DNA from: Ilumatobacteraceae bacterium
GTDB lineage: Bacteria > Actinomycetota > Acidimicrobiia > Acidimicrobiales > Ilumatobacteraceae
DNA: 60,602 bases
Assembly (NCBI GenBank): GCA_024643255.1
Contig: JAHENF010000016.1
Location: 4,024-64,625 of the forward strand
Direction: 5' to 3'
Below the pieces are notes generated by a model. It saw only the letters and a list, made by a program, of their open reading frames with translations, searched no databases and was not told where the DNA came from. The position numbers and the translations under genes are program-made. This document shows positions 45,801 through 54,838 of this stretch, piece by piece (the first letter of the stretch is position 1; each line of letters begins with the position of its first letter).

Positions 45801-45809
45801 GCGAGGGAG

Positions 45810-45815
45810 AGTGTA
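45810..45815 (-). promoter_or_regulatory. Probable -10 box of rnpB
   Basis: TACACT on the minus strand ends 9 nt before helix P1 of RNase P RNA begins (45800), the right distance for transcription to start at about 45801-45803. No good -35 hexamer is seen 17 bp upstream. The promoter lies in the 42-bp gap downstream of the ferritin-like lipoprotein gene. Confidence 0.45.
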
Positions 45816-45842
45816 CGACCATGCGCGCCCGGCGAGCGCTGG

Positions 45843-46670
45843 TCAGCAGCTGGGTTCGAGTTCGTTGTAGACGAACGAGTTCTCGGCCGGCGTCTGGAGC
45901 AGGAACGAGGTGCGCTTGCCGTTCACGTCGGCCGCGCCGACGATCAGTTCGGCCTGGCCGACCGACCCGAACCGGTCGGTCACGGCGAAGTTGTACGGCA
46001 CACCGTCGGGATCGGTCGGAACACCATCGCCGTACAGCGCTGGGCTGATGTACCCGTCGGCGCCCCTGGTGAGCACCACGATCGCGGCGGAGTGCCGTGA
46101 TGCGAGCATGGCTGCGGCCAGGGTCGCGGACTTGGCCGCGTCGTCGGTGAGCTGGACGGACAACACCTGATGGGTGGAGGCAGCGAGGTTCTCGAACGCA
46201 ACCGCGAAGTTCAAGACGTCGCGTGCCGGGTTGTCGCTCGCCTTGATCGCTTCGACCAGCGGTGCGATCAACCGGTTGTCGAGCCAGGGGTTAGTGCACT
46301 CCCAGGCGACACCACCGGCGGCCTCGGTGAGCGCGCCCATCTCGTCGGCGATCGCCTGATGGTTGTCGACCAGCTGGGCGACGAGCGTCTGCGTCGACGC
46401 GTCGAGGTCGGCCAATTCGGCGGCGGCCCCGTACACCTCGATCGCGGTGTACTCGAGCGACGAGGCGGTGCGCAGCAACACGGCGTCGTCGACGGCGTAC
46501 TCCGGCGGATCGGTGACCGGCGGTGCGTACCCGACGCGCCCGGGAGCGGTGTCGCCCTGGACGTCCTCGCCGCACGCGGCGACGAGTGCGGCCACCGACA
46601 CGGTGAGCCCGCCGATCTTGAGGGCCTGACGTCGATTGATCCGAGTGTCGGACGGTGTGAACATGTTCAT
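45843..46670 (-). CDS. Tat-exported ferritin-like lipoprotein
   Basis: 275 residues starting MNMFTPSDTR; upstream frame to 46874 belongs to the neighbour. NRRQALKIGG is a twin-arginine signal, and VAAC with Cys33 is a lipobox, so the folded protein is probably exported and lipid-anchored. The mature part has two helix pairs with LEYTAIEVYG, DNHQAIADEM, AVAFENLAASTHQ and ASRHSAAI, the E-x(n)-ExxH pattern of ferritin-like di-iron bundles. Family: ferritin-like domain proteins of actinobacteria. The iron or redox role is inferred. It is coupled by ATGA overlap to a second ferritin-like gene upstream. Confidence 0.82.
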   Translation of the reverse strand: MNMFTPSDTRINRRQALKIGGLTVSVAALVAACGEDVQGDTAPGRVGYAPPVTDPPEYAVDDAVLLRTASSLEYTAIEVYGAAAELADLDASTQTLVAQLVDNHQAIADEMGALTEAAGGVAWECTNPWLDNRLIAPLVEAIKASDNPARDVLNFAVAFENLAASTHQVLSVQLTDDAAKSATLAAAMLASRHSAAIVVLTRGADGYISPALYGDGVPTDPDGVPYNFAVTDRFGSVGQAELIVGAADVNGKRTSFLLQTPAENSFVYNELEPSC

Positions 46671-47287
46671 GGCTGCTCCGTGAGCGTGATGATTTCCGAC
46701 GGCGGGTCGAACAGGAGGTCGAGATCGTCCGACACGCCGGCGAGATCGGCGAGCACCGTTGCCATGCGGGCGTTGACCACCACGATCGAGGCGACCACGG
46801 TCTGGGACTGTTCGGCCTCGAAGCCGTCGAACAGGTCGGCGTAGGTGGCTGCAGAACTGTTCTCGAGTTCCCACGCGGCGGTCGCGAACTGCGTGACGTC
46901 GGACGTCGCGAAGTCGTTCTTCCTGGCGTCGTACGCCGCGGTGTTGTAGGTGTTGGCCGAGATGCCGGTGATGGCGGCGAACTGGTCCGCATACGTGCGG
47001 TGATTGCCGCCGAACGCCTGGGCGACCTCGGCGGCAGATCCGGTCAGCCCCGCCGCGAGTGCATCGGCGTAGAGCCGCGAAGCAGTGAGTTCGAGCTGGA
47101 GCGCCTGCTCGAGGGTGGCGCGGTCGTCGGCCGTCGGTGAGAACGGGGCGGCCGACGCCGTCTTGGCGCCGGCAAGGGTGATGGCGCTGGCCAGGCCAGC
47201 GACGCCGAGCGCACTGATGATGCTGCGCCGTGATGTGGCGTGCTCAGCGGATTCGAGGTCCACGAGGGAGTGTCCTTTCGGGGTCAT
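46667..47287 (-). CDS. Tat-exported ferritin-like protein
   Basis: 206 residues from ATG at 47287 (GGGAAGG upstream). TSRRSIISALGVAGLASAIT is a Tat signal, ending TASAAP at about 45-50 for signal-peptidase cleavage; no lipobox. The mature helices contain LEQALQLELTASRLYADAL, GNHRTYADQFAAI and AWELENSSAATYADL, again matching paired Glu/His ferritin-like helices. It is translated together with the lipoprotein at 45843 (ATGA). The pair may form an extracytoplasmic heteromer, perhaps for iron or oxygen handling. The alternative earlier start at 47425 overlaps glpK. Confidence 0.8.
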   Translation of the reverse strand: MTPKGHSLVDLESAEHATSRRSIISALGVAGLASAITLAGAKTASAAPFSPTADDRATLEQALQLELTASRLYADALAAGLTGSAAEVAQAFGGNHRTYADQFAAITGISANTYNTAAYDARKNDFATSDVTQFATAAWELENSSAATYADLFDGFEAEQSQTVVASIVVVNARMATVLADLAGVSDDLDLLFDPPSEIITLTEQP

Positions 47288-47361
47288 GCGTCGTACAGCC
47301 TTCCCGCTGGGAGGGCATTCGAGCAATTCTAGGGTCCTGAGCGGCGTCATCTGGTGATCGT

Positions 47362-48831
47362 TCAGAAGTCCAACGCCGACAGGTCGGCATACCATCCGGC
47401 GGCCCGATCGAGCGCCGTGCTCCATCGAGCGCGCTGAGCAGCATGGTCGTTGTCAGGGCGGGGTTCGACGACGCGCGACGGTGACCACAGGTCGTCGAGG
47501 TCGTGGATGTCGTTCCAGATGCCGACGCCGAGCCCCGCCATGAACGCCGCCCCGATCGTCGTCGACTCCGCGACCGGTGCCACTTCGATCGGCCGGTCGG
47601 CCGCGTCGGCGAGCGCCTGGACGAACGTCGGGTTGCGGCTCATGCCGCCGTCGATGCGCACCGTGTGGATGTCGATCTCGGTGTCGGCTGTCGCCGCGTC
47701 GAGCAGATCCGCGCCACGGTGAGCGACACCTTCGAGCACGGCGCGCACGACGTGCTCGCGACCCGAGCCACGGGTGAGCCCGAGGAGTGTGCCGCGGGCG
47801 CCGTAGTCCCAACGTGGCGTGCCGAGACCCATCAGCGCCGGGACGTAGACCACACCGCCGGCGTCGACGCAACGGCTCGCCACGTCATGGCTCTCTGCGG
47901 GCTCGCCGATGAGACCGAGGTCGTCGCACAGCCATTCGACATTCGTGCCCGCGGACAACATGATGCCCTCGACGCCCCACGTCAGACGGCCGTCGACCGA
48001 CCAGAGTGGCAGCGGATAAGTGCCGGCCTCATGGCGATGGGCGCCATCGGGGGTCGGACCTTCGGTGCACACGTCGAGCATCCCGCCGCTGCCGAAGGTG
48101 ATCTTCGCTCGTCCCGGTCGGACACAGCCCTGGCCGATCAGGGATGCCTGCTGATCACCCAACAACGCGGCGATCGGCGGGGCGCCATCGAGTGCGGTGG
48201 CATTGCCGCAGACCCCCACCGAGTCGACGACGGTCGCCAGCGTCGACACGGGCACGCCGAACGCATCGCAGATCGACGTGTTCCAACCGGATCCGTCGAC
48301 CAGTCGCAGCCCATTGGTCGTGGCGGAGGCATTGGTGTGGTCGCTGACGTGCAACTCGCCATGCGAGAGCGTCCAGGCGACCCATGAGTCGATCGTTCCG
48401 ATGCACACGTCGCGTCCGTCGAGTCCCGGGGTGTTCGCGAGCAGCCAGGCCGCCTTCGTCACCGACTGGTTCGGGGCGATCGCCCAGCCGTGTTCGATCT
48501 TCGCCATGATGCAGTCGCCGACGGTTCGCAGGTCCTGCCATCCGAGGCCCGGCCCGAGCGGTTGACCGGTGGAGCGGTCCCACATCAGCGTGCTCGCGCG
48601 TTGGTTGGTGATGCCGACCGCAGCGATCGGGCCGTCGACGCCGGCGATCGCCGTCCGCGCGGCGTCGAGCAGCTTCGTGGCCATCTCGGCGCCGTCGAAC
48701 TCGGCGAGCCCGGGCGCGGGGTTCGTCGGTTGGCAGGTGCGGTACTCGTAGGTGCGCACCGTCAGCGTCGCGTCGACAACCGCCGCACGCAGACCCGTCG
48801 TCCCGACGTCGATCACCAAGATGTTGGTCAC
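47362..48831 (-). CDS. glpK: Glycerol kinase-like FGGY carbohydrate kinase
   Basis: 489 residues from GTG at 48831 (VTNILVIDVGTTGLRAAVVD). The FGGY phosphate-1 motif is DVGTTG, GWQDLRT matches the substrate segment of glycerol kinase (WQD.R), ITFGSGGMLDV is the GTG-like phosphate-2 region, and VRIDGGMSRNPTFVQALAD the adenosine site. Glycerol is the best guess because glpD is three genes upstream. It is about the usual 500 residues. It ends the four-gene minus-strand glycerol group; the small membrane protein gene lies 25 bp upstream. Confidence 0.85.
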   Translation of the reverse strand: MTNILVIDVGTTGLRAAVVDATLTVRTYEYRTCQPTNPAPGLAEFDGAEMATKLLDAARTAIAGVDGPIAAVGITNQRASTLMWDRSTGQPLGPGLGWQDLRTVGDCIMAKIEHGWAIAPNQSVTKAAWLLANTPGLDGRDVCIGTIDSWVAWTLSHGELHVSDHTNASATTNGLRLVDGSGWNTSICDAFGVPVSTLATVVDSVGVCGNATALDGAPPIAALLGDQQASLIGQGCVRPGRAKITFGSGGMLDVCTEGPTPDGAHRHEAGTYPLPLWSVDGRLTWGVEGIMLSAGTNVEWLCDDLGLIGEPAESHDVASRCVDAGGVVYVPALMGLGTPRWDYGARGTLLGLTRGSGREHVVRAVLEGVAHRGADLLDAATADTEIDIHTVRIDGGMSRNPTFVQALADAADRPIEVAPVAESTTIGAAFMAGLGVGIWNDIHDLDDLWSPSRVVEPRPDNDHAAQRARWSTALDRAAGWYADLSALDF

Positions 48832-48856
48832 GTTCTCGTCCTTGCCGTTCCTGGTG

Positions 48857-49276
48857 TCATCGTTGGCCCTTGCGGCTCGACGGTACGACACCGCGAGCCT
48901 GGAGCAGGCTTCCGAGCAGCCCACCGAACAGTCCGGCGAGCATGACGAGCGACAGGGTGAAGAACACGCCGAACCAGTTGACGCTGTTGCCGCGGATCAG
49001 CCGGATGGCGACGAAGATCGTCTGGGCGCCGACGTAGGCGACCATCGCGGTGATGATCCCGTGGCTCAACGGCGTGCCGCGGCGCTGGAGCCATGCCGCG
49101 CACCCGGCGCCGAGCACGAATCCGAACATCGCACCGAAGAAGAAGAGCGCGTTCAGGCCTGCATCGTTGGAGTCGACGACCGCCGCGATCAGCGTGAGCG
49201 GAATCGCCGAGATCAGACAGACGCCGATGCCGGCGCGGATCGCGTCGAGGTCCCAGCGTCGGGCGAGGTCGGTCAC
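48857..49276 (-). CDS. Small four-span membrane protein between glpK and the AGPS-like oxidase
   Basis: 139 residues from GTG at 49276, overlapping the oxidase stop by 4 bp (GTGA); the frame extension to 49660 is inside that gene. Hydrophobic spans lie at about 16-36, 40-62, 74-94 and 102-125. The N-terminus (TDLARRWDLDAIRAG) is polar. No domain family is recognised. Its place inside a glycerol operon suggests a transport, anchoring or lipid function, but this is only position-based. Confidence 0.75.
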   Translation of the reverse strand: MTDLARRWDLDAIRAGIGVCLISAIPLTLIAAVVDSNDAGLNALFFFGAMFGFVLGAGCAAWLQRRGTPLSHGIITAMVAYVGAQTIFVAIRLIRGNSVNWFGVFFTLSLVMLAGLFGGLLGSLLQARGVVPSSRKGQR

Positions 49277-50754
49277 GGCCACGGCACCGGCCCGAACGGG
49301 GTCGGCAGGCCCAGCTTCCCCGGGTTCATGATCCCGTTCGGGTCGAGCGTGGACTTGATCGCTGCGAGCACACCGTGGGCCGTTCCGAGCGCCTCGGCCA
49401 TGAACCGCCCGCGATTGATGCCCACACCGTGGTGGTGCGACAGGTTGCCGCCTCCTGCGAGCACCGCACGTTGGCCGGCGTCCCACAGCGCGATGTACGT
49501 CGACTCGATCTCGTCGGCCGGGGGAGTCGCGGCGAAGGTGAAGTACAGACAGGCGCCGTCGGAGTAGCTGTGCGAGAGGTGGCACGTTGCCGCTCGTGCG
49601 TGCGGAACCGCCAGCATCGACGCCCGCACGTCGTCGAACAACTCGTCGATCCTCGACCACGGCGCGGCGATCTCCATCGTGTCGACGACGAAGCCCTTGC
49701 GCGTCAGCCCCTGCAGCGCCGAGGTGTCATTGCGGTGCCCCAGCCACTTCTCGACGAGGTCGACGTCGCCCGGGGTCGCGCCGGCGGTCACGCAAGAGCG
49801 TTCGACGATGGCCATCGTGGCATCGACAAGCGACGCGTCACCCTCATCGAGGACCAGCAGGATGCATTCGGCACCATCGCCGCCCTGGCCGCGCTGGGAT
49901 TCGGCGGCGTCGTAGAGCCGCAGGACCGCGGGAGTCGCACCTGCCTGCAGGATCAGTCGGCACGCCTCGACACCGCCGGCGAACGAGGCGAAGGAATAGG
50001 TCGCACGGGCCTCGTGCGCCGGGATCGGGTGCGTGCGCAGCCACGCCCGGGTGATCACGCCCAGGGTGCCTTCCGAGCCGATGAACAGTTGGGTGAGGTC
50101 GGGTCCGGCCGCTGCCGCAGGCGCTCCGCCGGTGCGCACGACGGTGCCATCGGCGAGCACGACTTCGAGGCCGACCACCATCTCCTCGATCTTTCCGTAT
50201 CGCGTCGAGTACTGGCCGGCGCCACGCGATCCGATCCAACCGCCGACGGTGGCAAGGTCGAAGCTCTGCGGGAAGTGGCCGACCGACAGGCCTGCCGCGC
50301 GGAGTTCGTCCTCGAGGTCCGGCCCGAACGTGCCGGGCAGCACCTCGACGACACCGGCGACCTCGTCGATCGCGACGACGCCCGCCAGCGCGGTCGCATC
50401 GAGCACGACGCCACCGAACACGGGAGCAGCCGCTCCGCACACGCCGCTGCGCCCGCCAGCGACGGTGAGTGGCAGGCGGGCGTTGTTGCACACCTGGGTG
50501 ACGCGTCTGACCTCGTCGGTCGAGGCGGGGCGGACGACGACGTCCGCGAGCTGTGGCACCTGGCCCGCGAGCGCCCAGTGCAACGCCAGCGGCCACCAGT
50601 CGCGACTCGACTCGGCGACCGAGTCGCCGCTCGTGACGACCTCGCAGATCGACTCGAGCGCGTGGAGCGCGTCCTCGGGAACTTCGATGCCGGGTCCGTC
50701 GAAGCGTGACTCGTCGCCGAGGAGTTCAATCGGTGGCGTTGGTGAGATGGTCAT
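49273..50754 (-). CDS. FAD-binding oxidase, alkyldihydroxyacetonephosphate-synthase-like (AGPS-like)
   Basis: 493 residues. The FAD domain (about 70-250) has PLTVAGGRSGVCGAAAP and SRGAGQYSTRYGKIEEMV, and the C-terminal domain ends in SHHHGVGINRGR, the triple-His motif that is typical of AGPS. AGPS exchanges an acyl group of acyl-DHAP for an alkyl group, forming an ether bond, but close bacterial relatives may be 2-hydroxyacid or other FAD-linked dehydrogenases. The start at 50754 lies 29 bp inside the end of glpD. Neighbours glpD and glpK support a glycerol-phosphate-linked substrate. Confidence 0.85.
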   Translation of the reverse strand: MTISPTPPIELLGDESRFDGPGIEVPEDALHALESICEVVTSGDSVAESSRDWWPLALHWALAGQVPQLADVVVRPASTDEVRRVTQVCNNARLPLTVAGGRSGVCGAAAPVFGGVVLDATALAGVVAIDEVAGVVEVLPGTFGPDLEDELRAAGLSVGHFPQSFDLATVGGWIGSRGAGQYSTRYGKIEEMVVGLEVVLADGTVVRTGGAPAAAAGPDLTQLFIGSEGTLGVITRAWLRTHPIPAHEARATYSFASFAGGVEACRLILQAGATPAVLRLYDAAESQRGQGGDGAECILLVLDEGDASLVDATMAIVERSCVTAGATPGDVDLVEKWLGHRNDTSALQGLTRKGFVVDTMEIAAPWSRIDELFDDVRASMLAVPHARAATCHLSHSYSDGACLYFTFAATPPADEIESTYIALWDAGQRAVLAGGGNLSHHHGVGINRGRFMAEALGTAHGVLAAIKSTLDPNGIMNPGKLGLPTPFGPVPWP

Positions 50755-52456
50755 CCACGGCTCCTGCGGTGTCTGGGGCGAAGGATCGTCGGGCGGCAGA
50801 CTCCTCGGCGCGGCACATGTCGCGGTAACGATCGAGTTGGCGCTCGGTCTCGGTCGAGTCCCAGCCGAGCTCCGCGGCGAGCAGCGCGGCGACCGCTGGC
50901 GCGGCGGCGAGCGCGGCGTTCCGGTCGAAGAGGTGCGCCCGGGTGCGGCGCACGAGCACGTCGTCGAGCGTCGTGGCCATCTCATGGCGGGCGGCGTACA
51001 CGGCTTCGGCGCCGATGTAGGGCTGGCCGGGCACCAACGGTTCCCCGAGGGTGGGGTCGAACGCAACGAGTGCGCGGATCTCGTCGGCCTGACGTCCGAA
51101 GCGTCGCAGCAGGTGCGCAGCCCCGGTGCCGGTGTCGGCCGCAGCGTGGCGTGTTGCTCCGAACAGCGCCAATCTGCGCGTCGCCGAACGTCGCGCGCGA
51201 CGCGGTGAGCCGAGTCGACGGACGACGACGTCGACGGTGTCCTCGGCCATCGCCCGATAGGTGGTGAGTTTTCCGCCGTTGACACGCACGACGCCCGAGT
51301 CGCTGACGGCCACCTGATGTCGGCGCGACAGATCGGTGGTCTTGGCGTCGGCCCCGTCGGTCGATGCCGACTTGACCAGCGGGCGCATCCCGGCCCAGAC
51401 GCCGGTGATGTCGTCGCGGGTCACCGTCTCGGTGAGCGCCTCGTCGAGCGCGGTCAGCACGTAGTCGATGTCGTCGCCCGTGCACTGCGGGTCGTCGAGC
51501 GGTTCGTCGGAGTCGGTGTCGGTCGTGCCGACGTAGGCATGACGGAACGTCCCGTCGGGCTGCTCCCCCCAGGGCACGATGAAGAGGCTGCGCCTGTCGC
51601 TGCGGACGGGAATGATGACGGCGATGTCGTTGCGGACCTTCTCCCACGGGATCGTGACGTGGACACCCTTGGCCGGACGGATCGAATGCGGGTCGGTGCC
51701 CTCGTCGAGCGCGCGCACCTCGTCGGCCCACACCCCGGCGGCGTTCACGATGCATCGTGCCGGCACGTGGATGCGTTCGCCGCCCGCGTCGACGGTCGCT
51801 CCCGTCGCCGCACCCGTGGCATCGGTCGTGATGGCGACGACGCCGCATCGATTGACGAGGACCGCGCCTCGAGCGGCGGCGGTCCGCGCGACGGTGAGGG
51901 TGAGGCGAGCGTCGTCGGCGCCGGCGTCGTAGTAGAGGTACCCGGCGCTCAGCTTGTCGAGGTGTGTGGTGGGGAAGTGGCGTGCGGCCTCGTCGCCCGA
52001 CAACCGCTTGTGGAGTCGTCCGATACGCCATCCGCCCGTGAGGTCGTACATCCACATCGCCGACCCGAGTGCCTTGGCGATCTTCTTCGATACCACGCCG
52101 TCCTTGGTGAGGATCGGGATCATGAAGGGCAGCACTTCCACCAGGTGGGGAGCGTTGCGCATGAGGCGTCGGCGCTCGCGAAGCGCCTCGTACACGAGGC
52201 GGACATCGCCGTTCTGGAGGTAGCGCAGGCCTCCGTGGACCATCTTCGAGCTCTTCGACGACGTTCCGCTGGCGAAGTCGTCGCGCTCGACGAGCGCGGT
52301 GCGCAGGCCGCGAGCCGCGGCGTCGAGGGCCACGCCGACCCCCGTGATGCCCCCGCCGATGACGAGGACGTCGAAGGGTTGGCCCTCGGGTGTGCCGGCC
52401 GCCCGCAGGGCGTCGAGCATCGAGTCGCGTTCGAATGCTCGCTGCGATCCCGACAT
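50726..52456 (-). CDS. glpD: Aerobic glycerol-3-phosphate dehydrogenase
   Basis: 576 residues from ATG at 52456; a GTG at 52462 would add two residues. The FAD site is VLVIGGGITGVGVALDAA, and SGTSSKSSKMVHGGLRYLQ is the GlpD signature. NAAGVWAD and VRVNGGKLTTYR follow as in the family, and the C-terminal ~120 residues are the helical GlpA/GlpD domain. It oxidises sn-glycerol-3-phosphate to DHAP and passes electrons to quinone at the membrane. First gene of the glycerol group and divergent from rubrerythrin across about 197 bp, which must contain both promoters. Confidence 0.95.
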   Translation of the reverse strand: MSGSQRAFERDSMLDALRAAGTPEGQPFDVLVIGGGITGVGVALDAAARGLRTALVERDDFASGTSSKSSKMVHGGLRYLQNGDVRLVYEALRERRRLMRNAPHLVEVLPFMIPILTKDGVVSKKIAKALGSAMWMYDLTGGWRIGRLHKRLSGDEAARHFPTTHLDKLSAGYLYYDAGADDARLTLTVARTAAARGAVLVNRCGVVAITTDATGAATGATVDAGGERIHVPARCIVNAAGVWADEVRALDEGTDPHSIRPAKGVHVTIPWEKVRNDIAVIIPVRSDRRSLFIVPWGEQPDGTFRHAYVGTTDTDSDEPLDDPQCTGDDIDYVLTALDEALTETVTRDDITGVWAGMRPLVKSASTDGADAKTTDLSRRHQVAVSDSGVVRVNGGKLTTYRAMAEDTVDVVVRRLGSPRRARRSATRRLALFGATRHAAADTGTGAAHLLRRFGRQADEIRALVAFDPTLGEPLVPGQPYIGAEAVYAARHEMATTLDDVLVRRTRAHLFDRNAALAAAPAVAALLAAELGWDSTETERQLDRYRDMCRAEESAARRSFAPDTAGAVDDHLTNATD

Positions 52457-52653
52457 CGCCACGGAGCCTACGAGATCACGCGTTTGTGGGGGTATTTCGG
52501 CGACCCGCCCGACCTGGCACGCAGTTCACGAGAGTGGGAGACCGATCTGCCTGAGTTGTGAACCAACGAGACGTGCAGATTGTCTGGGCGTCGCGTCGAT
52601 CGATCAGTCGGCCGACGAAGCCAGAACCGAAGGGCAAGGAGCCACACACCTGC

Positions 52654-53073
52654 ATGTCTGACCTCAACGGCACCAAGACCCACCAGAACCTGAGGGAGGC
52701 GTTCGCGGCCGAGAGCCAGTCCAGTCGCCGAAATCTCTGGTTCGCCCAAAAGGCCGACATCGATGGCCAACCGGACGCCGCCGCATTGTTCCGCTCGATT
52801 GCCGACGGCGAGACCGGACACGCCTTCGGTCACCTCGAGTACCTCGCCGATGTCGCCGAGCCCGCTGTGGGCGACCCGACCGGCGACACCGAGGCCAACT
52901 TGAAGGCGTCGATCGCCGAGGAGACCCGTGAGTACACCGAGATGTACCCGGGCTTCGCCAAGATCGCCCGCGACGAGGGTTTCGACGAGATCGCGGACTG
53001 GTTCGAGACCTCGGCCCGCGCCGAGAAGAGCCATGCCGAGCGCCTGATCCAGGGCCTCGAGTCCCTCGGCTGA
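52654..53073 (+). CDS. Rubrerythrin, di-iron domain only
   Basis: 139 residues starting [10 protein letters not shown], with AAGGAG 12 nt upstream. The four-helix di-iron ligands are clear: [31 protein letters not shown] and [10 protein letters not shown]. The C-terminal rubredoxin domain with its CxxC pairs is missing, so electrons must come from another protein. The protein reduces H2O2 in the cytoplasm. A GlpC-like iron-sulfur gene follows 41 bp later and is a good candidate partner. The longer open frame from 52558 has no clear ribosome site. Confidence 0.93.
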   Translation: MSDLNGTKTHQNLREAFAAESQSSRRNLWFAQKADIDGQPDAAALFRSIADGETGHAFGHLEYLADVAEPAVGDPTGDTEANLKASIAEETREYTEMYPGFAKIARDEGFDEIADWFETSARAEKSHAERLIQGLESLG

Positions 53074-53114
53074 TCTGACCCCGATACAGTCTCTTGTCTC
53101 GTCCACAGGCACGC

Positions 53115-54416
53115 ATGACCACGACCTACGACCCCGAGAACCCGCTCTACTTGGACGAGGCCGACGTCCGTGGGGAACTGACCCGGGTGTACGACCTGTG
53201 CAACGGATGCCGTCAGTGCGTCGACTTGTGCACATCGTTCCCGACGCTGTTCGAGATGATCGAGAGACGCGACGGCCAGGACGCCGGCCTGATGACCCCC
53301 TTCGAACAGGACCAGGTCGTCGACGAATGCTTCCAGTGCAAGCTCTGCTCTCTCGACTGCCCGTACACCCCGGAGCTACACGAGCGGAACCTCGACTTCC
53401 CGCGCCTGATGCTGCGCGCCGGCGCCATGCAGTGGGCCAACGGCATCACGCCATCACGTGTGAGGTTGACCACCTGGATCATCGGACACACCGACCTGCT
53501 CGGCAAGCTCGCCGTCTCCACCGGGCCGGTCGCGAACAGGATGATCGGCGTCGAACCCGGCTCGGTCGTGCGCAAGTTCGTCGAGAAGGCCACCGGCGTG
53601 TCCTCGGTGCGCCTGCTGCCACCCTTTGCCAGGGAGCGGTTCTCGACGTGGTTCGACAAGCGCCCGACCATCCGGCTCACTCGACGCCAGGCGAAGGTCA
53701 CCGTCGTTCCGACCTGCGTGGTCGAGTACCAGGCCACCGGCGTCGGCAAGGACCTGGTCAAGGTCTACGAGCACAACGGCATCGAGTGCGCCACGACCGA
53801 TGCCGGCTGCTGTGGAGCGCCACTGCTGCACTCAGGCAACGTCGAGGACTTCACGAAGATCGCCGAGCGGAACATCAGAACGCTCGCCGCCGAGATCCGC
53901 TCGGGCACCGACCTCGTCGTGCCCCAACCGACCTGCAGCTACATCCTCAAGAACGACTACCTCACCTATGTTGGCGGCCCGGATGCCGAACTCGTCGCCG
54001 GGCACACCTTCGATGCGTCCGAGTACCTGATGAACATCCACATGGGGGCCGACACCTCGTTGGAGACCCATTTCGCCGGTGAGACCGTCGAGGAGATCAC
54101 GTATCACGCGCCCTGCCACCTTCGAGCCCAGAACATCGGCCTTGCGAGTCGCGACCTGATGAAGTTGACCGGGGCCAAGGTCGAAATCGTCCAACAGTGC
54201 TCCGGTAACGACGCGATGTGGGGCTTCCGATCGGCCAACACGGACATCGCGATCCCGATCGCCGAGGAGCTCGGCAGGCAGATCACCGAGGCCGGGGGTG
54301 ACGCCGTCGCCGGTGACTGCCATCTGGCGAACACCGCGATCGTCGAGCAGACCGGTCGTGAGGCCCGACACCCCCTGCAGATCATCGCTCGCGCCTACGG
54401 TCTCCCCGAAGAGTGA
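53115..54416 (+). CDS. GlpC-like iron-sulfur protein (two 4Fe-4S + two CCG domains)
   Basis: 433 residues. [11 protein letters not shown] (about 36-46) and [11 protein letters not shown] (about 76-86) are two 4Fe-4S motifs. Then a CCG domain: [21 protein letters not shown] and PQPTCSY; a second one: [21 protein letters not shown] and GDCHLANT, where the second cysteine pair is reduced to Cys-Ser. This is the layout of GlpC, the membrane-linked electron-transfer subunit of anaerobic glycerol-3-phosphate dehydrogenase, and of related heterodisulfide-reductase subunits. Here it follows rubrerythrin, so it may feed electrons from a quinone or dehydrogenase to the peroxidase. glpA and glpB are absent. 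Confidence 0.87.
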   Translation: MTTTYDPENPLYLDEADVRGELTRVYDLCNGCRQCVDLCTSFPTLFEMIERRDGQDAGLMTPFEQDQVVDECFQCKLCSLDCPYTPELHERNLDFPRLMLRAGAMQWANGITPSRVRLTTWIIGHTDLLGKLAVSTGPVANRMIGVEPGSVVRKFVEKATGVSSVRLLPPFARERFSTWFDKRPTIRLTRRQAKVTVVPTCVVEYQATGVGKDLVKVYEHNGIECATTDAGCCGAPLLHSGNVEDFTKIAERNIRTLAAEIRSGTDLVVPQPTCSYILKNDYLTYVGGPDAELVAGHTFDASEYLMNIHMGADTSLETHFAGETVEEITYHAPCHLRAQNIGLASRDLMKLTGAKVEIVQQCSGNDAMWGFRSANTDIAIPIAEELGRQITEAGGDAVAGDCHLANTAIVEQTGREARHPLQIIARAYGLPEE

Positions 54417-54555
54417 CCGCGAGCATCGAACGTCGAGGAGCACAGCCTCGTGCAGGCTCACCCGACCGCGGCATGGGCGCCGCGAAATTCCACTGGCGCG
54501 AGCGCCGATGTGGTTCTAGATTCGGCCTCACATCGTCGTGGGGAGTCGAGTCGAA

Positions 54556-54795
54556 GTGTCGCTGCAGGAATTGAAATGGTGGGATCTCGGGGCATGCCGC
54601 GGGCTCGACTCGTCGCTGTTCTACCCGGACGACGACGAAGGAGCGGAGGTCGCCAAGGCAGTCTGCGCCGGATGCCACGTCCAGGACTCGTGTCTCGAAC
54701 ACGCACTGTCGTTCCGCGAGAAGGCCGGAGTCTGGGGCGGAGCGACCGAACGCGACCGCCGACGGATGATCCGCCAGCGTCGCCGCATCTCCTGA
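54556..54795 (+). CDS. WhiB-family iron-sulfur transcription regulator
   Basis: 79 residues from GTG at 54556 (GGGGAG 10 nt upstream); an in-frame GTG at 54538 is the alternative. The four cluster cysteines are in GACRG and CAGCHVQDSC, followed by the GVWGG turn and a basic C-terminal helix (TERDRRRMIRQRRR) for DNA contact. Wbl proteins bind a 4Fe-4S cluster and partner with the principal sigma factor, sensing redox or NO; they occur only in actinobacteria and their phages. A TAGATT box at 54517-54522 may be the -10 element. Which Wbl class it belongs to cannot be judged. Confidence 0.93.
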   Translation: MSLQELKWWDLGACRGLDSSLFYPDDDEGAEVAKAVCAGCHVQDSCLEHALSFREKAGVWGGATERDRRRMIRQRRRIS

Positions 54796-54838
54796 ACGCG
54801 CTTCGCCGCCGACGGACCCTGCACGTACGCTGCGGCCC

